64,000 nucleotides of DNA. Origin: Agrobacterium tumefaciens (lineage in GTDB: Bacteria > Pseudomonadota > Alphaproteobacteria > Rhizobiales > Rhizobiaceae). The translations under genes and the position numbers were made by a program. Below the pieces are notes generated by a model that saw only the letters and a list, made by a program, of their open reading frames with translations, was not told the origin of the DNA and did no database searches. The stretch spans positions 1,054,001-1,118,000 of the forward strand of contig NZ_CP115841.1 of assembly GCF_013318015.2 (NCBI RefSeq). The letters are read 5' to 3'. This document shows, piece after piece, positions 58,295-64,000 of this stretch. Position 1 is the first letter of the stretch, and each line of letters opens with the position of its first letter.

Positions 58295-59074
58295 CTAACT
58301 CAGCTGTTGATAGGTGTCTTTGGCAATAGCCTCCATGCGGTCGGACGGCAGGCTGCCGACCAGAGCGCAGCGGATTGTTTCGTCATCCCAGGACACTGTT
58401 TCCAGCGCGTCGACATTGGAGCGCCGCATGGCGGTATCGCTCGTTTCAGCCGCGGCCACGATGTAAAGAGTGACACGCTCCCCACTTTTGTCTTCGTACA
58501 TCAGCTGAGCTGCGGCGCCTTCGGAACTGGGCAGCACCCGGCCGCCGACAAGGGACAAGCCATGGCGGCTGAGGTCCGGCACGTTCAGTTTACGGTCGAG
58601 CCGTTTTGACAGCCATTTCGGCAGACTGGAACCGTTCTCGGCATCAGCCCGAACTTCGACCGGGTGCAGAACCTCGCTAGCAAACAACTTGTGCGCCTGC
58701 GTCGCATCCGCCACAATGGAATGGGCAGGTGCCTCGACCTCCGACACAAGTCCGCGCCCGAACCAGCCACCTGTCAGTCCAACTGCCAGAACGAGAACGG
58801 AAGCCGCTGCCAGATTGCGCCAATTTGCACGCTCCGATCGCAAGCGCCGCTCCATCCGATAAACATCGAGGCGCTCGGGTAAAACATCGATATCAGCAGG
58901 GCGATAGAGAGCCGTAAGTGTCGCATTCTGCCGCTGCCATATCTCGACCTTGCGCGCATCGGCCGGATTGGAGGCGAGGTGGGAGCGAACGGCATCACGT
59001 CGCTGGTCTTCGAGCTGCCCGTCGACATAGGATATCAGATCGGCTTCGGTTATCTGCGGCTCGTTGCCAGTCAT
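58295..59074 (-). CDS. Membrane anti-sigma factor of the ECF operon
   Basis: The 259-residue protein has an N-terminal anti-sigma-like domain (I-T-E-A-D-L-I-S-Y-V-D-G-Q-L, then S-H-L-A-S-N-P) without the zinc Cys pair of ZAS proteins. One membrane helix lies at about 86-106 (L-A-A-A-S-V-L-V-L-A-V-G-L-T-G-G-W), followed by a periplasmic domain of about 150 residues. This topology fits an inner-membrane protein that holds the sigma factor until an envelope signal is sensed. Its start overlaps the sigma gene (ATGA). Confidence 0.88.
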   Translation of the reverse strand: MTGNEPQITEADLISYVDGQLEDQRRDAVRSHLASNPADARKVEIWQRQNATLTALYRPADIDVLPERLDVYRMERRLRSERANWRNLAAASVLVLAVGLTGGWFGRGLVSEVEAPAHSIVADATQAHKLFASEVLHPVEVRADAENGSSLPKWLSKRLDRKLNVPDLSRHGLSLVGGRVLPSSEGAAAQLMYEDKSGERVTLYIVAAAETSDTAMRRSNVDALETVSWDDETIRCALVGSLPSDRMEAIAKDTYQQLS

Positions 59075-59577
59075 TTTATCACCTTGAGATTTGGCTGGTC
59101 TTCCTGGGTCATACGGGCCAAGGCTGTTCGGGCGCGCCCCAGACGGGACATCAAAGTGCCCAACGGAATTTCCAGAACCTTTGCCGCTTCCGCATAACTC
59201 AGACCTTCGACGACGACGAGGAGGAGGGCCTCACGGTGTTCGCCTGACAGTTTTTCGATGGCACGGGCCATTTCGGCAAGCGCGATCCGGCCCGTCTGCG
59301 GCGCCGGCACAAACATCTGTTCGGCAACATCATCAATCGGGATTTGCGAGGGCCGGCGGTTTCTGCCGCGCAGATTGTTGCGGTAAACGTTGACCAGCAC
59401 CCGGTACAACCATGGACGTAACGGCGCCTGCGGCCGCCACAGCGCCTTTTTGCGGATGGCTCTTTCCAAACAGTCCTGAACGAGATCGTCAGCCGTGTCA
59501 CGGTCGTGCGTGAGCGCATTCGCATAACGTCGAAGCGCCGGTATGCAACTTGTGATCTCGTCAAGAAAATCAGGCAT
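59071..59577 (-). CDS. ECF-type RNA polymerase sigma factor
   Basis: The 168-residue protein has sigma region 2 (A-D-D-L-V-Q-D-C-L-E-R-A, then P-W-L-Y-R-V-L-V-N) and region 4 (L-S-Y-A-E-A-A-K-V-L-E-I-P-L-G-T-L-M-S-R-L-G-R-A-R). It lies five bases after the broken YxWD gene and overlaps its anti-sigma gene. Probable target promoters are the twin boxes at 60022 and 60687. Confidence 0.93.
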   Translation of the reverse strand: MPDFLDEITSCIPALRRYANALTHDRDTADDLVQDCLERAIRKKALWRPQAPLRPWLYRVLVNVYRNNLRGRNRRPSQIPIDDVAEQMFVPAPQTGRIALAEMARAIEKLSGEHREALLLVVVEGLSYAEAAKVLEIPLGTLMSRLGRARTALARMTQEDQPNLKVIK

Positions 59578-59582
59578 CGGTG

Positions 59583-59970
59583 CTATTCCTTGGCAACGTG
59601 CCAGACGCCACCAACACCATCACCTGTGACATCGCCGGGCTTCTTGTCCATCTGCCAATGATACAGCGGCTTTCCATCATGCGACCACTGCATCGTGCCA
59701 TCCCTGCGGGCGAGTGGTCTGTAGTCGCCATCCGCCTTGTCGGTTTTGGCAGCCGCAAGCGGCGGCCATTTCTTCGCAGTCGTCATAGCAGGCTGACGAG
59801 CCATTGCCATCATTGTCGAACGTATAAAGGGTCATGCCCTTGGCGTCAGTCAGGATCGTGCCCTTTGCCGTCGCCGTTTCAACCACCGCGCCACCGGCGT
59901 ATGGTTCGGCAAGCGCGGCAGTGGAGGCGAGCGCGAGAGCGCCTGCCAGAATGAAATGATGTTCACGCAT
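59583..59970 (-). pseudogene. YxWD-repeat (COG4315-type) exported protein, broken by a frameshift
   Basis: The first frame starts at 59970, behind AAGGA, with a signal peptide ending A-L-A. It reads G-M-T-L-Y-T-F-D-N-D and C-Y-D-D-C, the repeat and Cys motif of the COG4315 family. The next frame then continues with K-K-W-P-P-L-A-A, D-G-T-M-Q-W-S, G-K-P-L-Y-H-W and a stop at 59583. The switch falls near 59775-59777, where two bases appear to be missing (or one is extra). Joined, the frames give one normal-length protein. Function unknown; the family is often linked to ECF sigma operons. Confidence 0.82.
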
Positions 59971-60021
59971 GAGATCGTCCTTTGAGAGGTAACGGTGCGG
60001 GCACCATGTCCGATACAAGAC

Positions 60022-60049
60022 AGAACACCGACCAGCGACAATTAATCCC
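60022..60049 (-). promoter_or_regulatory. Twin ECF-type promoter, copy before the YxWD gene
   Basis: On the minus strand GGGATTAA, 11 bases, then CGGTGTTCT. The same words with the same spacing recur at 60687-60714. The 3' edge is 51 bases before the start codon at 59970. It probably drives the YxWD-sigma-antisigma-b561 unit. Confidence 0.65.
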
Positions 60050-60081
60050 GTCCCGCCGATTTTTTTGACGTTCCGTCGTTT

Positions 60082-60648
60082 TTATCTGACGCCCTTCAAA
60101 TCTATGTCGAAGGCAACCGTGTTCGAATAGAGCGGCACGCCAACACCCATGCCATAGGGCAGGCGGGGGATATTTCCGGTGACATGGAAGGTGACGGAAC
60201 CCTTTTGCTGCTCAACGAATGTTGCGTGAAACGTCTCGGCTCTGGATACGCCTCGGGCCGTGAGCACACCTTCAACCACCGCGCTGCGCGGCCCGTCCTG
60301 CGTAACGCGGTTGGAGCGAAACACGATCTGCGGATAGGCGGCGATGTTGAAAACTGCGCTGGACCGCAGGAAATTTTCCACCCGCTCCTGGCCTGTCTTC
60401 ACGCTGGAAGGGTTCAAACTGATTTCCACATAGGACTTGGACGGTTGGTCCGGATCGATATCGAAGCGGCCGGATATATCGGGAATAGTGCCGTTGATGC
60501 CCGGACCGGCAACCTGTGCAATCGAAAATCCGATGTGCGAGGCGGGATCGATACGGTAACGTCCGGCGGCCGACGAAAACGGGCTTGCAGATACGGCCGT
60601 GCAGGCCAATGTGGCAATAACGAGTGTGATGGAATAGAGGTGCTTCAC
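60082..60648 (-). CDS. YceI family periplasmic protein
   Basis: The 188-residue protein has a signal peptide (ending A-V-S-A-S) and a YceI lipocalin-like beta-barrel: G-R-Y-R-I-D-P-A-S-H-I-G-F-S, D-I-S-G-R-F-D-I-D and F-R-S-N-R-V. YceI proteins bind isoprenoid quinones or amides. The start is GTG at 60648 with AAGGAG eight bases upstream; an ATG at 60668 is out of frame and the longer frame from 60693 lacks a site. The gene heads the cluster and has its own copy of the twin promoter. Confidence 0.92.
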   Translation of the reverse strand: MKHLYSITLVIATLACTAVSASPFSSAAGRYRIDPASHIGFSIAQVAGPGINGTIPDISGRFDIDPDQPSKSYVEISLNPSSVKTGQERVENFLRSSAVFNIAAYPQIVFRSNRVTQDGPRSAVVEGVLTARGVSRAETFHATFVEQQKGSVTFHVTGNIPRLPYGMGVGVPLYSNTVAFDIDLKGVR

Positions 60649-60686
60649 GGCGCAGGCTCCTTCATGAGTACGTGGTCGTACCCGTG

Positions 60687-60714
60687 AGAACACCGCTGGC
60701 TACTATTTAATCCC
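60687..60714 (-). promoter_or_regulatory. Twin ECF-type promoter, copy before yceI
   Basis: On the minus strand GGGATTAA, 11 bases, then CGGTGTTCT, identical in both boxes and spacing to 60022-60049. The 3' edge is 38 bases before the GTG start of yceI. Confidence 0.65.
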
Positions 60715-60926
60715 TATCAGTTCCGACAGATCATCAAAATCTTTGCCGCATCAGCCAATGCATGGGCATTTCGTCAGCAATGTCTTTCATGGGTTCAAAG
60801 CCCACTCAAGGCTAGGTGCTTTCTCTAAATCCTTTGCTCGTTATTGTGCTCGAGCGAGGTACAGAATGTCTAGGCGGCGCTGATGAAGGTGAGGCGCTCG
60901 GGACCATAGGAAGCTTCATCAGCTTA

Positions 60927-60939
60927 CTACATACGATGT
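60927..60939. repeat. 13-bp direct repeat, left flank of the decayed IS
   Basis: CTACATACGATGT occurs here and at 62575-62587, immediately outside the two ends of the decayed ISNCY element. It is most simply a target-site duplication. Confidence 0.7.
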
Positions 60940-61137
60940 CAAAGCTGGTTAGAGGCGCGACTTCGCCAGCTGTTTAGAAACGCGACACAGGCACCGACGG
61001 TCAGCCCCCGATCCGACCGGCTGGGCCGGGTTGCAAGGGAGGAGCGGGGGCGGGTGAGGGAATGCCTATTCGGCTTTAGCTTCCTCAGCAGGGTGCATAA
61101 TCTGCCTTGGCAATCAACAGGCATTCCGGGTATGAGA

Positions 61138-61425
61138 TCAAACCCTAAGTGCAGGATAATCCCACGATGACTGCAAACGGCGACGGGCCTCTTTTACAAG
61201 GTCAAGGTAGTCTGCCCTGAAGGGTGCAACCAGCTGCTTTTCGAGACCGGCAAGCAGTCCGTGCAGCACAGCGCATTCGGCAGGGCTCTCGAAACAGGAC
61301 GCGCTTGGCGTGGGAGCGCTGCTCTCTTTGCACCAACGAGAAAGAAGCTCAAAAAGAACCAGAGCGTCGTCTGGAGCAAGGTGGATTTGTGTATGATCGG
61401 AAGAAGTTTGTTGTTCGTCTTTCAT
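61138..61425 (-). CDS. Hypothetical protein inside the decayed IS
   Basis: The ATG at 61425 opens a 95-residue frame: M-K-D-E-Q-Q-T-S-S-D-H, then a helical stretch A-P-D-D-A-L-V-L-F-E-L-L-S-R-W-C-K-E. E-C-A-V-L-H-G-L-L-A-G-L-E-K-Q-L follows, then an Arg-rich end. A GAG lies about eight bases upstream. It looks like a small soluble helical protein. I do not recognise it. Its place between the transposase stop and the IS end suggests a passenger gene or a later insertion. Confidence 0.5.
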   Translation of the reverse strand: MKDEQQTSSDHTQIHLAPDDALVLFELLSRWCKESSAPTPSASCFESPAECAVLHGLLAGLEKQLVAPFRADYLDLVKEARRRLQSSWDYPALRV

Positions 61426-61487
61426 AACGCAAACTCGCATGCGACGCTGACGTCTGCAATAGACCGCTGGCATTCAACGTCGCCAGT

Positions 61488-62437
61488 TCATTCCGCCGCT
61501 TCCATCCGCGCCAGCGCCTTCTGCCTTTTGGCAATCACCTCCTGGTCGTTCATGAAGTCCGTCCGCCGGCCGGGCTTGCGGCCGCGCTTCTGATAACCGT
61601 TGCTCTGGCTGCCATCGCGAATGCCGAACATATGATCCGTCTGGCCGGTGCGGCGAGGGCCGCTCTTGCTGCGCTGCTGTTCCCGCCCGGCCTGCATCTC
61701 GGCCACGATCAACAGCATGTCGTCCAGCCGCTTGTTCTCGACCACTTCGGATCGGTGCACTGATCGCAACTTATCAAAGGTTCTGTAGGGTAGGGTGAAG
61801 CTCTCGTGCATGATCTCGAGGCGACCGTCCGGATAGTCGCAGACGACGACCTTCTTTCCCGCCAGCGCATTGGCCTGTTCTGTTGGATCGAGGATAAATA
61901 ACACCTTGTCGTAGCGCAACGTCAGTGCCTGCGACAGCGTGCGCACTTCCTTGCGGCACATGGCGCCGTCAAGGTTCTCATGGTCGGCCAGAGGCCGATG
62001 CATGTGTTTCGGATTGCGTGGCGGCTTGCCATTAAGCCTTCGTCGCATGCAGATAGTCGAACGTGTTCTCCGATCCGGCAAAGCGAAGATGCAAGAGCTT
62101 GCCGCAGCGTCTCCTTGGCGACAGAGATCCGGTGCAACTCGATCAGCTTCTCCCGCGCCAGCGTCGGGCCGAAATCCAGATAGCGTTCGCGGATCAGATC
62201 CAGCGCCGCATTGCGAAACTCCTCGCTGTGGCGCCGATTGCTTGGCCGCGCTCGCTTCTTCGAAACCAGACCGGCCGCACCAGAGTGGTCATAGGCCTGC
62301 AGCAGCCTGTGCACCTGACTTCGGCTGAGGCCAAGCAGTTCAGCGGCCTGGACGACGCACAGGCGCTGATCACGGATCTTCTGAATAACTTCGAGGCGAT
62401 GCAATTCTTTCTGCGACATGGTGATCAAACAGGACAT
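61488..62437 (-). pseudogene. ISNCY family transposase remnant, catalytic core deleted
   Basis: The N-terminal part (62437 to about 62105) has helix-turn-helix motifs A-A-E-L-L-G-L-S-R-S-Q-V-H-R-L-L and F-G-P-T-L-A-R-E-K-L, up to K-E-T-L-R-Q. A short piece of the middle survives in another frame at about 62095-62045 (L-R-F-A-G-S-E-N-T-F-D-Y-L-H-A-T-K). The C-terminal part (about 62030 to 61488) runs from N-P-K-H-M-H-R-P-L-A-D to M-E-A-A-E. The DDE residues present in the neighbouring intact copy are missing, so it cannot transpose itself. Confidence 0.88.
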
Positions 62438-62574
62438 GACGACTCCGACCGCACATGGTCTCGACCAGGTTGATGGTCGTCATCCTTGCTCCCAACGTTG
62501 GCATTGACCAGAACATCGAGAGGCGAGACTGTCGCATCTCTAACTGGCCCAACTGTCGCATTACTAAATAGCCG

Positions 62575-62587
62575 CTACATACGATGT
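62575..62587. repeat. 13-bp direct repeat, right flank of the decayed IS
   Basis: Second copy of CTACATACGATGT. It separates the decayed element from the end of the next IS. Confidence 0.7.
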
Positions 62588-64000
62588 GGCGGGAGAGTTG
62601 AAATGTCCGCCGGTTTGCAAAGTAGAAATGTCCGATCAGCCCCGATCTGAGCGGCTGATCCCGATTGCAAGATCAGATCGGGGCTGGTGGTAAACACACC
62701 TCTTCGGCTTTAGCGTTGAGACGCCTCACTCAGCAGCCTGCTGCCGCGACAGCGCCTTCTTTCGCCGCGAAATTACAGCCGGATCGTTGGTGAAGTCTTT
62801 GCGGCGACCGGGTCCACGAACGCGTTTGACATAACCATTCTTGTCGCTGTTGCTCTTCACCTCAGGTTTTGCCTGCGCGTCCTGGCGTTCTTTGATATAG
62901 GCCAAAACATCGCCGAGCCGCTTGTTCTCGGTGATCGCCGCATGCGTCACCCGCTGATCCTTGGCAAACACCGTGTAGGGCAGGTAATGCCCTTTCCAGC
63001 GCACATCCATTCGGCCATCGGCATAGGCGTAGGTCTCGACATATTTGCCAACAAGGCCACGCGTGACGTCGCTTTCTTCCAGCATGATCCGCTGTCGCTC
63101 ATAGGAAAATGTCAGCTGCGATCCGACATAACGCTGTTCTCGCTTGCAGAGGATCTCTTTCAATCGATCCGACGCCAGGTTCATCGGTCGATGCAAATCC
63201 TCGGATCGGGCAGGGCAAACCGCAAAACGGGCGTTGTAGTCCTCCATAAAGCCGGGCAAAAAAGCATTGCCAGCCTCCATGCTGTCGATGCCAGCCAACC
63301 GCAATTCCTTGACCAGACGGTCCTGAAGCGTCCGGTTCATCCGCTCAACGCGACCTTTGGCCTGGCTCGAATTTGCACAGAGAATTTCTATATTTAGCTC
63401 GCAAAGCGCTCGCCCGAACTGCGTCATGCCCTGACCACCTCTGGCATCCTTCTTTGCCACCCGAAACACCGAATGTTTGTCGGAATAAAAGGCAATCGGC
63501 GCGCCGTGGCACTGGAGATAGAGCTCCAATGCCTCGAAGTAAGTGAAGGCACTTTCGGACCGCACAAAGCGCAATTGCATCAGCTTGCCGGTCGCGTCAT
63601 CAACGAACACCAGCAGTGAGCAGGGTGGTCCGCGATCCTCAAACCAACGATGCTTCGACCCATCAATCTGCACCAGTTCGCCATAGGCCTCGCGTCGCAA
63701 CCGTGGCCGATGAAACGTCCGGCGCTGCTTGCGCGACAGCCAAATGCCAGCATCGACCATCCAGTTGCGCACCGTCTCGCGCGACACAGACAAGCCATCG
63801 CGCTCAGCCAGCTTCTCCGTCGCCAATGTCGGCCCAAAATCCGCATAACGTTCCCGAACCAGCGCCACCGCATAATCACGAACCCCGTCACTGATCCGGT
63901 TGTTGGACGGCCGGCCGATCGCCTTGTGCCGGATCGACGCAGCGCCGCCACTCCGTATTCGGTCCAGCAGCCGACGCACCTGGCGCTCACTCAGATCAAG
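62588..64000 (-). mobile_element. ISNCY-type insertion sequence, cut by the window edge
   Basis: The visible end carries two copies of a GAAATGTCC word (near 62609 and 62625), the subterminal repeat layout also seen in the decayed neighbour with a different word. A palindrome-rich stretch (CAGCCCCGATC ... GATCGGGGCTG, about 62637-62688) lies between the end and the transposase stop. The far end is outside the window. Confidence 0.75.
62726..64000 (-). CDS. ISNCY family transposase (5' end outside window)
   Basis: The frame is open from the right edge, giving 424 visible residues. A helix-turn-helix (L-S-E-R-Q-V-R-R-L-L) comes first. The DDE integrase core has V-Q-I-D-G-S-K-H-R-W-F-E-D, F-Y-S-D-K-H-S-V-F and K-G-R-V-E-R-M-N as the likely catalytic Asp, Asp and Glu. 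A beta-rich and basic C-terminus ends S-R-Q-Q-A-A-E. Nothing visible breaks it, so it may be active. Confidence 0.92.
   Translation of the reverse strand, partial: LDLSERQVRRLLDRIRSGGAASIRHKAIGRPSNNRISDGVRDYAVALVRERYADFGPTLATEKLAERDGLSVSRETVRNWMVDAGIWLSRKQRRTFHRPRLRREAYGELVQIDGSKHRWFEDRGPPCSLLVFVDDATGKLMQLRFVRSESAFTYFEALELYLQCHGAPIAFYSDKHSVFRVAKKDARGGQGMTQFGRALCELNIEILCANSSQAKGRVERMNRTLQDRLVKELRLAGIDSMEAGNAFLPGFMEDYNARFAVCPARSEDLHRPMNLASDRLKEILCKREQRYVGSQLTFSYERQRIMLEESDVTRGLVGKYVETYAYADGRMDVRWKGHYLPYTVFAKDQRVTHAAITENKRLGDVLAYIKERQDAQAKPEVKSNSDKNGYVKRVRGPGRRKDFTNDPAVISRRKKALSRQQAAE

Larger units (their letters stand above)
60940..62574 (-). mobile_element. Decayed ISNCY-type insertion sequence
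   Basis: The element is bounded by a 13-bp direct repeat. Its ends carry related inverted repeats: the left end reads GGTTAGAGGCGCGAC then TTTAGAAACGCGACA, and the right end on the opposite strand reads TTTAGTAATGCGACAG then GTTAGAGATGCGACAG. Each end thus has two copies of a TTAGA-N2-GCGACA-like word. Inside are a transposase remnant without catalytic core and a 95-codon ORF. The family call rests on the transposase. Confidence 0.75.

Overview
The window reads as ordinary chromosome of a Rhizobiaceae alphaproteobacterium, most likely Agrobacterium. This rests on gene content and order recognised from memory, not on a search. Supporting signs are the comEC-lexA neighbourhood, an E1-beta subunit carrying its own lipoyl domain, a fused ispDF gene, the dusB-ntrB-ntrC-ntrY-ntrX-trkA-hfq-hflX-mazG run, a direct-repeat GTTC-N7-GTTC LexA box, and rhizobial-type intergenic palindromes. 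Coding density is high and most genes look intact. I see no rRNA, tRNA or CRISPR array.

Layout. 1-4.1 kb: the end of comEC, a glutathione transferase, lexA with its SOS box, and a glyoxalase-fold protein. 4.1-14.6 kb: central carbon metabolism, with kdsA, eno, ftsB, the pyruvate dehydrogenase genes pdhA-pdhB-pdhC, an SGNH hydrolase, lpdA, a small membrane protein and lipA. 14.6-19.7 kb: a DMT exporter with an AraC regulator, a P-loop kinase-like protein, a COQ10/RatA protein, cinA and ispDF. 20-31.8 kb: dusB, the two nitrogen-type two-component systems NtrBC and NtrYX, trkA, hfq, hflX and mazG. 31.8-37.6 kb: a deaminase and a sulfite-reduction cluster (cysG, DUF2849, cysI, DUF934), then ferredoxin-NADP reductase. 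37.7-45.4 kb: an MFS transporter, a secreted protein, a phosphodiesterase-fold enzyme, and the glycine cleavage operon gcvT-gcvH-gcvP under a tandem glycine riboswitch.

45.4-57.6 kb: a small copper-handling group (DUF2946-like protein, a YcnI-PCuAC fusion, a cupredoxin), then crcB, an RluA-type pseudouridine synthase, a HAD phosphatase and an ATP12 chaperone. A TetR/RidA divergent pair has three matching operator palindromes. After it come yaiI-DUF1345-fghA, a DUF5680 gene behind a possible SOS box, a 1-Cys peroxiredoxin and a second GST.

57.6-60.7 kb is the most interesting part. It is a minus-strand envelope-stress style module: YceI, a YxWD-type repeat protein broken by a frameshift, an ECF sigma factor, its membrane anti-sigma factor and a cytochrome b561. 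The same bipartite promoter-like sequence, GGGATTAA-N11-CGGTGTTCT, stands before both yceI and the broken gene. This suggests that the sigma factor drives both units and therefore itself.

60.9-64 kb is mobile DNA. A decayed ISNCY-type element has terminal inverted repeats and a 13-bp flanking direct repeat. Its transposase has lost its catalytic core and a 95-codon ORF lies inside it. It abuts a second, apparently intact ISNCY transposase that runs off the window edge.
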